A DNA stretch of 50,065 nt, taken from NCBI GenBank assembly GCA_018896525.1, contig JAHIMR010000071.1, positions 1 to 50,065 of the forward strand, in the 5' to 3' direction. The stretch comes from Actinomycetota bacterium. GTDB lineage: Bacteria > Actinomycetota > Geothermincolia > Fen-727 > Anoxymicrobiaceae. Below are positions 26,514 to 34,495 of the stretch, one piece after another. The notes beneath the pieces were generated by a model. The model searched no databases. It was not told the origin of the DNA and was given only the letters and a program-made list of their open reading frames with translations. Position 1 is the first letter of the stretch. Every line of letters starts with the position of its first letter. A program made the translations under genes and the position numbers.

Positions 26514-27308
26514 TTAGAGAACGAACTTGATCGTGATCGCCGTGGAGATGAACAGTACCGTCAATATGGTCTCCAGCACTCCTATCTTGAGAGGGTGCAG
26601 GCGGGTGCGGTTCTTGCCGCCGTCATAGACCCGAGCGTCCATCGCTAACGCAAGGTCATCGGCGTCATGGAAGACCTTTACGAAAATCGGGACAAGCACC
26701 GGTACGATGTCTTTGACTCTGCGAAAGATGTTGGCGGATTCGAAGTCGGCTCCCCTGGCCATCTGGGCCTTGACCAGTTTGCGGCTCTGTTCCAGTATGC
26801 CGGGTATGAACATGAGGGTTATGCTCACCACTGTTGTAACCCGGCTCACCGGGACCTTCAGGTATGCAAGGGGACGCAGCAGGGATTGAAGTCCGTCGGC
26901 AAGGTCCAGCGGGGCGGTGCTCATGGTTAGCGCCGTCAGGAGGAGTACCAGGAGGAGTACCCGGGCCGAGAGCGTGATGCCGTTGGACAGGCCGGTATCG
27001 GTAACGCTCAGGAAGCCCCAGTGCCACATGACCTCGCCGGGGGTCAGGAACGCCTGCAAGAGGAACGTTATCAGCACGATCACCCACACCGTCTCCAGTG
27101 ACCTCAAGACCGGCAGAAGGGGAAGGCGGGTCGCCGCCAGCACGACCAGGAGAAGCACGCTGAACGACAGGAGTTCCCAGCCGGTGCCATAAAGGAAGAC
27201 CATGACTACGCAGGCGACCACCATCACCAGTTTCAGCCGTGGGTCCATCCGGTTCAATGGGGTCTCAACTGCAAGGTACTGGCCGATGGCGATATCATTA
27301 CCTGTCAT
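26514..27308 (-). CDS. ecfT: Energy-coupling factor transporter membrane protein EcfT
   Basis: A 264-residue protein with about five helices. The cytoplasmic coupling helices carry the two signature motifs MARGADF (about 185-191) and MDARVYDGG (about 221-229), which contact the ATPases. The N-terminal segment (NRMDPRLKL) is typical. Last gene of a minus-strand run with both ATPases and an S component. Overlaps the upstream ATPase gene by 11 nt. Confidence 0.92.
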   Translation of the reverse strand: MTGNDIAIGQYLAVETPLNRMDPRLKLVMVVACVVMVFLYGTGWELLSFSVLLLVVLAATRLPLLPVLRSLETVWVIVLITFLLQAFLTPGEVMWHWGFLSVTDTGLSNGITLSARVLLLVLLLTALTMSTAPLDLADGLQSLLRPLAYLKVPVSRVTTVVSITLMFIPGILEQSRKLVKAQMARGADFESANIFRRVKDIVPVLVPIFVKVFHDADDLALAMDARVYDGGKNRTRLHPLKIGVLETILTVLFISTAITIKFVL

Positions 27309-28152
27309 CTCTTACCTCCCGGCGCCGGACAAGCGCCTTTGCCAGGCAGGAAGGGTCCGAGGGATCCTCCACGGGGATACCGGCGTGGAGGAGTTCCTTC
27401 GCGAGGACTCCCCACTGGGGCAACCGTACGCCCAGGGCAAGCATGTCAGTATTGCCCAATACCAGGTCGGCCTTGCTTTCGATGCCGACCAGGCGGCTTT
27501 CCGACAGCAGGGCGAACCGGGAGGCGAGCGGCCAGGCGCCGGAGAGGTCATGAGTTACCAGTACTATCGTGGCTAACTTGTTCTCGACATAGCTCGAGAG
27601 TGCGCTGATGAGGTGCTCTCGGCCGTCGTGGTCCAGGCCGATGAAAGGTTCATCCAGAACCAGTATCTCCGGGTTCATGGCAAGGACCCCGGCCAGCGCC
27701 ACTCGTCTTTTCTCTCCTTCGGACAAAGAGAACGGTGATCTTCCGCCCGTGTCCTGTAGTGGCAATCCCACAAGCCTGGCGGCGTCAATTACCCGAGCGG
27801 CGAGATCATCGCCACGGAGCCCCTGGTTTCTCGGCCCGAATTCGATGTCCTTCCGGACAGTATCGGCGAAGAGTTGGTCCTCAGGTGACTGGAAAAGGAG
27901 TCCCACATTTCTGTGGAGGTTTAGAAGCCGGCTCCCACTCCTTGCCGGTTTTCCGTCATAGAGCACCGACCCGGACGTTGGTGTAAGAAGACCGGCACAA
28001 ATCTGGGCAAGCGTAGATTTTCCCGAGCCGTTGCTCCCCGCAATACAGAAAACCTCACCGGGACGGGTTTCCAGGTTGATCCCGGAGAGCGCCATGGCGT
28101 CCTGAAACGGGTACGAGTAAGAAACGTCTTTCAGGCTCAGGCGCGAGACCAT
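27298..28152 (-). CDS. ecfA2: Energy-coupling factor ABC ATPase (second copy)
   Basis: A 284-residue ABC ATPase: Walker A GSNGSGKST (about 39-47), Q-loop FQSPEDQLF (about 88-96), signature SLSEGEKRRVALAG (about 142-155) and Walker B ILVLDEP (about 163-169). The C-terminal ~60 residues (LLHAGIPVEDPSDPSCLAKAL) form an added dimerisation-type extension. It pairs with the next ATPase to energise EcfT. Overlaps both neighbours. Confidence 0.92.
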   Translation of the reverse strand: MVSRLSLKDVSYSYPFQDAMALSGINLETRPGEVFCIAGSNGSGKSTLAQICAGLLTPTSGSVLYDGKPARSGSRLLNLHRNVGLLFQSPEDQLFADTVRKDIEFGPRNQGLRGDDLAARVIDAARLVGLPLQDTGGRSPFSLSEGEKRRVALAGVLAMNPEILVLDEPFIGLDHDGREHLISALSSYVENKLATIVLVTHDLSGAWPLASRFALLSESRLVGIESKADLVLGNTDMLALGVRLPQWGVLAKELLHAGIPVEDPSDPSCLAKALVRRREVRDDR

Positions 28153-28967
28153 AGCAGCAGCTCCTCCGCGGTCAGGATATACCCACCTGTATGGTGGCCG
28201 AGCGCGGCAAGCTCCTCGGCGACCATGGTGGCGGGAAGCGGGTCCAGCCCGAGGTTTCGCACCCGGGTGGGGTCGGACAGGAGCTCGCCCGGTGGGCCGG
28301 TACCGGCGATTCGTCCGCTTTCCAGGATGACGACTTGATCGGCTATCGCGGCCTCCTCGAGGAAGTGGGTCACATGGACGATTCCCACACCCCGTTCTTG
28401 GAGGTCCGCGAACAGCTTCAAGACACCGGCTCGCGATCTCACATCAAGCATCGAGGTGGACTCGTCACTTATCAGGAATGACGGTTCCATTGCGATGGCC
28501 CCGGCGACCGCTACCAACTGCTTCTGGCCCAGGGAGAGCTGTTGCGGCTGCCGCCGGGCAATGTCTTCAATGCCAGCGAGTTCGAGTGCCTCGTCAACCC
28601 GTTTTCTTATCACAAGGGGTGAGAGCCCGAGGTTCTCAGGGCCGAACGCGACCTCTTCCTCTACCGTGGATCCCACCATGCGCGTGTCCGGTGTCTGGAA
28701 CACGATGGCCACCTGCTTTCGTATCTCGGACGCGTTGGTGGGCACCGAGGTGTCGAGGCCGCAGGAGAGGACCCTGCCTTCCCCGGGCGTGATGAGGCCG
28801 TTCAGGCACAACGCCAGGGTTGACTTGCCGGACCCGTTCCTTCCCAGCACGGCGTGGAACTCGCCCTGCCGGAAACGGTGGCTGACGCCGTAGAGGGCGG
28901 GCCGGCTCATGCCGGGGTACGTGTAGGTGAGATTCTCCGCTGCTATCTCGTGGGGTTCGTCGTGCAT
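28137..28967 (-). CDS. ecfA1: Energy-coupling factor ABC ATPase (first copy)
   Basis: A 276-residue ABC ATPase: Walker A GRNGSGKST (about 40-48), Q-loop FQTPDTRMVG, signature LSLGQKQLVAVAG (about 144-156) and Walker B FLISDEST (about 164-171). The Walker B/D-loop reads DESTSMLD where most family members have DEPTSGLD, but the catalytic Glu is kept. It begins 3 nt downstream of the S-component gene and overlaps ecfA2 by 16 nt. Confidence 0.92.
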   Translation of the reverse strand: MHDEPHEIAAENLTYTYPGMSRPALYGVSHRFRQGEFHAVLGRNGSGKSTLALCLNGLITPGEGRVLSCGLDTSVPTNASEIRKQVAIVFQTPDTRMVGSTVEEEVAFGPENLGLSPLVIRKRVDEALELAGIEDIARRQPQQLSLGQKQLVAVAGAIAMEPSFLISDESTSMLDVRSRAGVLKLFADLQERGVGIVHVTHFLEEAAIADQVVILESGRIAGTGPPGELLSDPTRVRNLGLDPLPATMVAEELAALGHHTGGYILTAEELLLWSRA

Positions 28968-28970
28968 CGG

Positions 28971-29483
28971 TTAGCCCGTCGCCGGGAACATGCCCTGGAG
29001 CGAAACCGTCACTCGACGGGAGGCGAACCCGACGAAAAGCCCGGTGGGAACGGAGAGCAACACCAGGTAGGGGAGATAGAAAAACAGTGCGGCGTGCTGG
29101 ATAAGCAGGAAAGCGGCGGCCAACTGTACCACGTTGTGAGTGACCGCTCCGGCAACGCTCACCCCCACGATGCTGATGTAACGATCCAGCAGGAGGTAGA
29201 TGACGATCATCACCAGCGTGCTTGCGATGCCGCCGGAGAAGCTCAAGAACAACCCTACCACGCTTCCCCGCAGGAGGCCGCCGAGGATGGACCGGAGGAC
29301 AGTCACCTCTATGGCCATCCCGGGGCCGAAGGCGTAGAGCGCCACGACGGTGGCGATATTGGCCAGTCCCAACTTCGCCCCTGGCACCGGTAAAAGCGGT
29401 GGGAACGTGCTTTCTATTATGCTCAGGACCAGCCCTATCGAAACCAGGAGGGCGAGGTTGGTAACCCTGCGGCTTGTTGACAA
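28971..29483 (-). CDS. Gx-type (heptaprenyl diphosphate synthase component I-like) ECF S component
   Basis: The open frame extends to 29615, but the TTG at 29483 (after AGGTGAT) gives the expected N-terminus STSRRVTNLALLVSIGLVLS, and a longer start would overlap the NusG-like gene. The product is 170 residues with about five or six helices, including IESTFPPLLPVPGAKLGLANI (split by a loop) and LRSILGGLLRGSVVGLFLS. This family is often annotated as Gx transporter or HepS component I and behaves as an ECF substrate-binding subunit. The adjacent EcfA/A/T genes fit that. The substrate is not readable; the redox context suggests a flavin or quinone precursor (inference). Confidence 0.82.
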   Translation of the reverse strand: MSTSRRVTNLALLVSIGLVLSIIESTFPPLLPVPGAKLGLANIATVVALYAFGPGMAIEVTVLRSILGGLLRGSVVGLFLSFSGGIASTLVMIVIYLLLDRYISIVGVSVAGAVTHNVVQLAAAFLLIQHAALFFYLPYLVLLSVPTGLFVGFASRRVTVSLQGMFPATG

Positions 29484-29494
29484 AGCGTGATCAC

Positions 29495-29908
29495 CTACTC
29501 CGTTATCGCATCCACGCTGCCGGGCTTTGCCCCGTCGATGATACGTATGACAACACGGTTGGGAAGACATACGATGCTCTGGCCGGTGAAGTCTATCCGG
29601 CCCATGCCCACGCAAAGTTTGTCGCGGCAGGCGCTCTCGGTCATCCAGACCTTGCCGTCCTCAACCGCCACGGTGCTGGGCCCCAGCGTGCCCTGAACGG
29701 TCAGCGTCCTGTATCCCTGCTTGTCGCTGAGTTCCAGTCGCCGGACCTCCTTGCCGTTCACCTCGATTATCGCCAGGGACCCCTTCTCACCCGCGCTGGC
29801 TCGAGAGACCAGTACCACCCCGGCAATCGCGGCGGCTATGACCAGGAGTACCAGAACGATGTCGCCGGCCTTGATCTTTCCCGGTACTGACTTCGCTATT
29901 TGCTCCAT
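29495..29908 (-). CDS. NusG domain II-containing membrane-anchored protein
   Basis: A 137-residue protein. An N-terminal helix (about 15-35) precedes an extracytoplasmic beta domain with the family pattern EVNGKEVRRLEL, ESACRDKLCVGMG (two Cys, about 92-97) and QSIVCLPNRVVIRI. Such proteins commonly stand next to Gx/HepS-like genes and FMN-binding proteins. First gene of the ECF run: its stop is 11 nt from the S-component start. Confidence 0.85.
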   Translation of the reverse strand: MEQIAKSVPGKIKAGDIVLVLLVIAAAIAGVVLVSRASAGEKGSLAIIEVNGKEVRRLELSDKQGYRTLTVQGTLGPSTVAVEDGKVWMTESACRDKLCVGMGRIDFTGQSIVCLPNRVVIRIIDGAKPGSVDAITE

Positions 29909-30197
29909 CCAGATTCATCCTCGAGTGCTTCACACAGCGGCACCACCGTTGTTGCGCCGCGTTTCATTGGATTTGAACGCAGCAGATATTCTATCATCAA
30001 AGTCGGCGGGGCCGAGGCTCATGGAGGGGACCCCAACCTCGGTCCTCCCACCCAGAACCCCCCCATCCCAACCTTCCCCCGCGAGGGGGGAAGGGGCAGA
30101 GGGGGAGGATGCCTTAATCTACAGGTGTTCTGGGACTCACGGTAACCCGATGCGGCGATGAAAGAGAACCGGCTCCTGTCAGGCCGAAGGGTTCTCA
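29909..30197. other. Non-coding stretch with hairpins
   Basis: No gene is supported. Contents: a GC-rich hairpin ccttccccc-gcga-gggggaagg near 30074-30096, and a second stem gagaacc...gggttctc with inner cggc/gccg at about 30166-30196. The latter directly abuts the left end of the 30198 element. The region separates the NusG-like gene (start 29908) from the end of the GGDEF gene (30342), both minus strand, so it should contain the ECF operon promoter. No clear -10/-35 pair was found. Confidence 0.5.
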
Positions 30198-30357
30198 GTG
30201 CCCCGTTTCATGGATACGGTTAAGCACCGAGAGCGTGGCGCCGCTCCGGCAAGGCGCGCGACCGAGACGTACTCCCGTAGTACGCCGAGGGAGCGGAACG
30301 CGGCCGGTGTGGACGGGAGCGGCGTTCGAATGACAGCGTATTTATGGAGCGGGGTCC
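30198..30357 (+). repeat. 163-nt-type structured dispersed element, copy B (160 nt)
   Basis: The outer arms are ccccgtttcatggatacg and cgtatttatggagcgggg; the mismatches between arms would be G-U pairs in RNA. It shares the core blocks with copies A, C and E. It lies opposite to the flanking minus-strand genes. Its right end contains the TAA stop codon and the last few codons (KDPAP) of the gene at 30342-31160. Confidence 0.9.
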
Positions 30358-31160
30358 TTAGGCCGTATTTCCTTCAGGTTGACCCCCAGGACTTCCACCG
30401 TATCCCTGTCCTTTGGATACTCGAGGATAACGGTCTTGATGCTGTCCTCGCGATCCGCGTCCAGGCCGTGACGGTCGAGATAGCCGCAGACCTTGGCCTT
30501 CATCCTGAGGGTAGCGCAGGTGGCTCCATCAAAGTTCGTGTTGGGGAACAGGACCGCGAACGTAGTACCTTCCAGGCGGGCGGCTTCGTCCGCGCCCCGG
30601 ATGTTTCCCCTGATGATCGAGTTGCCGATATCCTTTATCACCTTGTTGCGTATTTTCTTCTTCATCGGGCTGATCATATCTTCGTTAATAGTGATGTTTG
30701 CCAGCGAGAACTTCGTGCCGTAGCGGTCGAACTCGCTGACGTACTTATCGATGAGCTTCGCCATGTACCTGGAGTTATACAGACTGGTGATATCGTCCAC
30801 GAAGTCGTGGTGCTCCAGTTTGATAAACAGGTACTTGAGCCTGACGTTCAGTTCGCCGGCTATGAAAGCGACAAACGCGAACACCGCCGCCCTGAGCAGG
30901 AATATCTGTAGCGCGGTGCTTTGATCGATATCGGTGGAGAATACGAGTGCCACCACCGCGTATATCGCGGTAGCCGCGACGAACGAGAGAGCGGCGCCCT
31001 TCCGGCCGTAATGGAGACCACCAAACAGGCATACCAGTATCATGCACTGCCCGACGATGTCGGAAACCCGGTTGGTGCTCGATATAGCGGCTACGATGGT
31101 TGCAGCTACGGCACAGACCCCAACGATCATCGCCAGTAGCTCAAATCTGGAGTATTTCAA
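30342..31160 (-). CDS. Membrane protein with degenerate GGDEF domain
   Basis: A 272-residue protein starting at TTG (31160) after GGAGG. The N-terminal ~105 residues have about four or five helices. A GGDEF-like fold follows (DDITSLYNSRYMAKLIDKY at about 120-138, FSLANITIN, ARLEGTTFAVLFPN at about 203-216). The GGDEF signature is reduced to LEGTTF, so diguanylate cyclase activity is unlikely. It may bind nucleotide or act as a membrane sensor. The final codons and stop are provided by the repeat element, so the original C-terminus may have been replaced. Confidence 0.8.
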   Translation of the reverse strand: MKYSRFELLAMIVGVCAVAATIVAAISSTNRVSDIVGQCMILVCLFGGLHYGRKGAALSFVAATAIYAVVALVFSTDIDQSTALQIFLLRAAVFAFVAFIAGELNVRLKYLFIKLEHHDFVDDITSLYNSRYMAKLIDKYVSEFDRYGTKFSLANITINEDMISPMKKKIRNKVIKDIGNSIIRGNIRGADEAARLEGTTFAVLFPNTNFDGATCATLRMKAKVCGYLDRHGLDADREDSIKTVILEYPKDRDTVEVLGVNLKEIRPKDPAP

Positions 31161-31194
31161 CCTGACGCCTCCAATCTATAACCAGGAAGCAATA

Positions 31195-31554
31195 TCATAA
31201 TTCATGACCTGATTCATTGCACCAGACTTCGCCGGTGGCAGAGTCGTAGTTAACGCGATAGTCGTTGTTGCCCGAGGGGCACATCCAGTCGAATGAACCT
31301 TTGATGTAAACGGGTGCGAGATCCTCGAGGTTAACGGGGTAATCGCCGTCATGAGTGGATGTATAAAGGATAATGCCGTCAGTCATAGTTCGGAGGTTGG
31401 CCTTACACGCCGATTCACGTGCCTTTCGCCGGGAGATTGTCATGGTCATCACAACGATTCCCACAAGGACTCCTAAAATCAACAAGGTTACCATTAACTC
31501 GACGATGGTAAACCCGCGATTGCTCCTCGCTTTCCTTCCGTGCCACTTAATCAA
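31195..31554 (-). CDS. Type IV pseudopilin / GspG-like protein
   Basis: A 119-residue protein starting at TTG (GGAG about 9 nt upstream). It has a 14-residue basic leader and the prepilin cleavage site RG-FTIVELMV with the conserved Glu at +5, followed by the hydrophobic spine. The C-terminal region has a GspG-like pattern (CKANLRTMTDGIILYTSTHDGDYP) and two Cys (CPSG and CNES) that could form a disulfide. No secretion ATPase or prepilin peptidase is present nearby, so it is an orphan in this window. Confidence 0.85.
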   Translation of the reverse strand: MIKWHGRKARSNRGFTIVELMVTLLILGVLVGIVVMTMTISRRKARESACKANLRTMTDGIILYTSTHDGDYPVNLEDLAPVYIKGSFDWMCPSGNNDYRVNYDSATGEVWCNESGHEL

Positions 31555-31715
31555 GCAACTGCTCCAATCCGAATATGAATCAATAAAAAACGCTCATTAT
31601 TGAATAGACGTTCACAGGCTACTTCCCAGATCGCATGCCCGCTTTGTTATTATGTTATATGCATATGCTTCCTGAACAGTATAGCGCCGTCAACTAATAT
31701 AACACAGGAGTACTC

Positions 31716-32624
31716 TTGGCGACACTGGAGGAGAGGCCAGACGTGGGAGAGGCGCGGCATCATTCCCGACCCATCACTGTTGGTGGACTGCGGGTCTGGA
31801 CCGCGGTGACCTCGAGATTCCGGCTCGATGGCGGTTCCATGTTCGGCGTTGTTCCAAGGGAGCTCTGGGAGAAAAAGACAACGCCCGATAAGCGGAACCG
31901 CATACGGCTGAACACCAACTCGCTGGTCATCGAGACCGGTGGGCGTATTGTCCTGGTGGAAACGGGAATGGGCCGGAAGTACGCCGATCGTCTCAGGGAT
32001 ATCTACTGCCTTGGCGATGAGGGAGCGATAGGCGCGCTGGAGGGTTTGGGGTTCGGGCCGGAGGATATTGACACCGTGATACTGACCCATCTGCACCTGG
32101 ACCACGCCGGCGGCTCCACAGAGCGGGACGGCGAGCGGGTGGTTGCCGCCTTCCCCCGCGCCCGTTTCATTATCCAGAAGGAGGAATGGGACTCGGCGGT
32201 GGACCCACACCCGTTGGCCCGGGCGTCTTACTCGCGGCCTGATTTCATGCCTCTCTACGAGAGTGGCCAGGTGGAACTGGTCACCGGGGAGGAGGAGGTG
32301 GCGCCGGGAGTATGGGTAGAGCACACGGGGGGCCATACCAGGGGGCACCAGGTTGTCCATTTGAACTCCGGTGGTGAGGAAGCGGTCTACCCGGGAGACC
32401 TGGTGCCCACCAGTGCTCACCTGAAGGTCAACTGGCTGATGGCGTGGGACATGTATCCGGAGGTGACCTGTGAACGCAAGAAGCGCTTGCTGGAAACGGC
32501 GGCCCGTCGAGGTACGCTCGTACTGTTCACTCACGATCCTCATCTCGCGGCGGCCGGGGTGGTGGAGGAGCGGGCGGGAGTTTTCGGGGTGGATAAGGAA
32601 AGGTCTGTGAACGCGGAGAGTTGA
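31716..32624 (+). CDS. Metallo-beta-lactamase-fold hydrolase (lactonase-like)
   Basis: A 302-residue protein beginning at TTG with AGGAG upstream. Metal site: THLHLDHAG (HxHxDH at 125-130), HTGGHTRGHQ (about 205-214), Asp in YPGDLVPT (about 228) and FTHDPHLAA near the C-terminus. The arrangement is close to quorum-quenching lactonases and similar hydrolases of the AttM/AiiA branch, but the substrate is not defined. The stop is followed within 10 nt by element copy C. Confidence 0.85.
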   Translation: MATLEERPDVGEARHHSRPITVGGLRVWTAVTSRFRLDGGSMFGVVPRELWEKKTTPDKRNRIRLNTNSLVIETGGRIVLVETGMGRKYADRLRDIYCLGDEGAIGALEGLGFGPEDIDTVILTHLHLDHAGGSTERDGERVVAAFPRARFIIQKEEWDSAVDPHPLARASYSRPDFMPLYESGQVELVTGEEEVAPGVWVEHTGGHTRGHQVVHLNSGGEEAVYPGDLVPTSAHLKVNWLMAWDMYPEVTCERKKRLLETAARRGTLVLFTHDPHLAAAGVVEERAGVFGVDKERSVNAES

Positions 32625-32630
32625 AGCCAT

Positions 32631-32793
32631 GTGTCCCGTCTCATAGGTACGGTGATGCACCGAGAGCGTCGAAGCGCCGCGCCGGCAAGGCGCGCGACTG
32701 AGTCGTACTCACTGAGTACGACGCAGGGAGCGGAACGCAGCAGGAGCGGATGCAGCGGCGTTCGAATGCCATTGTATCTATGAGATGGGGCAC
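32631..32793 (+). repeat. 163-nt structured dispersed element, copy C
   Basis: Outer arms GTGTCCCGTCTCATAGGTAC and GTATCTATGAGATGGGGCAC, with all mismatches G-U compatible. The apical hairpin here is perfect: GTCGTACTCA, one base, TGAGTACGAC. Same length as copies A and E. It lies between two plus-strand genes, 6 nt after one stop and 35 nt before the next start. Confidence 0.9.
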
Positions 32794-32828
32794 CAGGTAG
32801 GACGTGTTTCGCTAGAGGCGGGAGTGGG

Positions 32829-33896
32829 ATGGCTACTGAGCGCGCGGAGCACCGGGAAGAGGAACACGCGGCCTTAAAAGACAGGCAGAGGGCCGTGGGA
32901 ATTACCACGACCATCCCCGTGGAGGCCGTCTTCGCCGCCGGCCTGATCCCGGTGGACCTCAATAACCTGTTCGTGTTCCACCACCGGAGGGAGGAGATGA
33001 TTGATTACGCTCTCGCCCGTGGGTTCCCGCAGAACTCCTGCGCGTGGACCAAGGGGGTATTCGCCGCCGCGGCCTCGGGGGACGGCCCGAGCCGGGTAAT
33101 CGGCGTCGTGCGCGGCGATTGCTCGGGCACCGAGGTCCTGCTGGAGGCCCTCGAGCTTCAGGGGGTTGAGGTAATCGGTTTCTCTTACCCGTACCCGCCT
33201 GGTGCCGCGGACCTCAGGCGGGAGATCGGAAGGTTGCTGGACAGCTTGAATGCGACGTGGGAGGAGGCGGAAAGGTGGAGGGAAAGGCTCGAAGGCCCGC
33301 GGCGTGGACTACGTGAAGTTGATCGGTTGTGCTTTGAGGACAACAGGGTGACCGGGGCGGAGAACCACAGGTGGCTGGTAAGCTCCAGCGACTTCGGGGG
33401 CGACCCGGACAGGTTCTCTGACGAACTGAAGGAGTTCCTCGAATCGGCGAGGGCACGGAGACCCCTGGAGCTGAAGGGCGGAATCCCTTTCCAGCGGGAG
33501 GTGAGGCTGGGTTACATAGGGGTGCCTCCCATAGACCCGGTGATCTTCCCCATGGCGGAGTCCATGGGTGCAAGGTTCGTCTTCCACGAGGTCCAGCGGC
33601 AGTTCTCGATGCCCCATAACTGTGGAGACATCGTTGAGCAGTACCTGGCGTATACCTACCCCTATACCATCGCGGGGAGATCGGTCGACATCAACCGCGA
33701 GTCGGATATCCGCCGCCTCGACGGCCTGGTCCATTACGTACAGAGTTTCTGCCATCGGAACCTGGAGGACGTAGTTTTCTCGCGGATGCTGGCAAGGCCG
33801 GTCCTGACGGTCGAGTGTGATTGCCCCGGTGGAATCGGCGCGCAGGCCGCCGCCAGATTGGAGAACTTCATACAGGTGCTCGGGGAGAACCTTTGA
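32829..33896 (+). CDS. 2-hydroxyacyl-CoA dehydratase D-component-like protein (HgdB/FldBC family)
   Basis: A 355-residue protein with ATG after GGGAG. It has the family layout: an N-terminal TTTIPVEAVFAAGLIPVDLN motif, then Cys-bearing segments NSCAWTKGVF (Cys about 54), VRGDCSGTE (about 98) and SFCHRNLED (about 310), typical of [4Fe-4S] ligation, and a late VECDCPG. Known relatives dehydrate 2-hydroxyacyl-CoA or reduce benzoyl-CoA and need a partner subunit and an ATP-dependent activator. Neither is in the window, so this may be one of the single-subunit relatives of unknown function. Confidence 0.8.
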   Translation: MATERAEHREEEHAALKDRQRAVGITTTIPVEAVFAAGLIPVDLNNLFVFHHRREEMIDYALARGFPQNSCAWTKGVFAAAASGDGPSRVIGVVRGDCSGTEVLLEALELQGVEVIGFSYPYPPGAADLRREIGRLLDSLNATWEEAERWRERLEGPRRGLREVDRLCFEDNRVTGAENHRWLVSSSDFGGDPDRFSDELKEFLESARARRPLELKGGIPFQREVRLGYIGVPPIDPVIFPMAESMGARFVFHEVQRQFSMPHNCGDIVEQYLAYTYPYTIAGRSVDINRESDIRRLDGLVHYVQSFCHRNLEDVVFSRMLARPVLTVECDCPGGIGAQAAARLENFIQVLGENL

Positions 33897-33899
33897 GCA

Positions 33900-33926
33900 T
33901 TGAACGCGGGTGGCTACTGCTATAAT
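33900..33926 (+). promoter_or_regulatory. Candidate promoter for the queD cluster
   Basis: TTGAAC (33900-33905) and TATAAT (33921-33926) are separated by 15 nt, 51 nt upstream of the queD start. The leader contains a small inverted repeat TGCTTC...GAAGCA. I see no convincing preQ1 riboswitch. Confidence 0.45.
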
Positions 33927-33976
33927 GATTAGTGCTTCGTTCCATAGATTCAGGGTGAAGCAATGGAGGCTTCAGC

Positions 33977-34381
33977 GTGATAATCAGTGTAGGGGTAAGA
34001 AAGCGGTTTAGTGCCGCGCACCGACTCGAGGGGCACCCCGGGAAATGCTCGAGGTTGCACGGGCATACCTGGTCTGTGCTGGCGGTCTTCTCCGGGGAGG
34101 AAGTCGGGTCCGACGGGATGCTGCTTGACTTTGACGATGCCGGCGAGGCACTGCAGGAGGTAGTGGACGACTTCGATCACACCTTCCTTAATGACGTGGA
34201 GCCGTTCGGTTCATTGCCGCCGACGGCGGAGAACGTGGCCCGGGTCATCTTCGACAGGCTCAGGGAGAAAGCCCGACAAGCATCCGGGGAGAATGCGGAA
34301 CTGGCGGCGGTCACCGTCTGGGAATCCCCGGAAAACAGCGCGAGTGCGATGACGGTACCGCACGTGCCTCCGTTGTCCTAG
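33977..34381 (+). CDS. queD: 6-carboxy-tetrahydropterin synthase QueD
   Basis: A 134-residue T-fold enzyme starting at GTG (GGAGG upstream). Zinc ligands are His15 (FSAAH), His28 and His30 (CSRLHGH), with the catalytic Cys24. It converts dihydroneopterin triphosphate to 6-carboxy-tetrahydropterin in 7-deazaguanine (queuosine) synthesis. queE lies two genes downstream, supporting QueD over other PTPS paralogues. Confidence 0.9.
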   Translation: MIISVGVRKRFSAAHRLEGHPGKCSRLHGHTWSVLAVFSGEEVGSDGMLLDFDDAGEALQEVVDDFDHTFLNDVEPFGSLPPTAENVARVIFDRLREKARQASGENAELAAVTVWESPENSASAMTVPHVPPLS

Positions 34382-34495
34382 CCCCCCGCGCTGGCGGCAA
34401 CCGGCGAGGTGGAGTTAAGATAGCAGTTACCTCGCGAAGGCGGTTGCCGCCGTTCAGTCAGTTAGAGGAAGAGTATTGAGAGTTAGGGGCGTAAG

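Noticed and set aside
30342-31160. Active diguanylate cyclase
   Set aside because: The GGDEF signature is degraded to LEGTTF, and the catalytic metal-binding acidic pair is missing.
33927-33976. preQ1 riboswitch upstream of queD
   Set aside because: Only a simple inverted repeat is present. The conserved preQ1-I tail and pseudoknot sequences are not seen.
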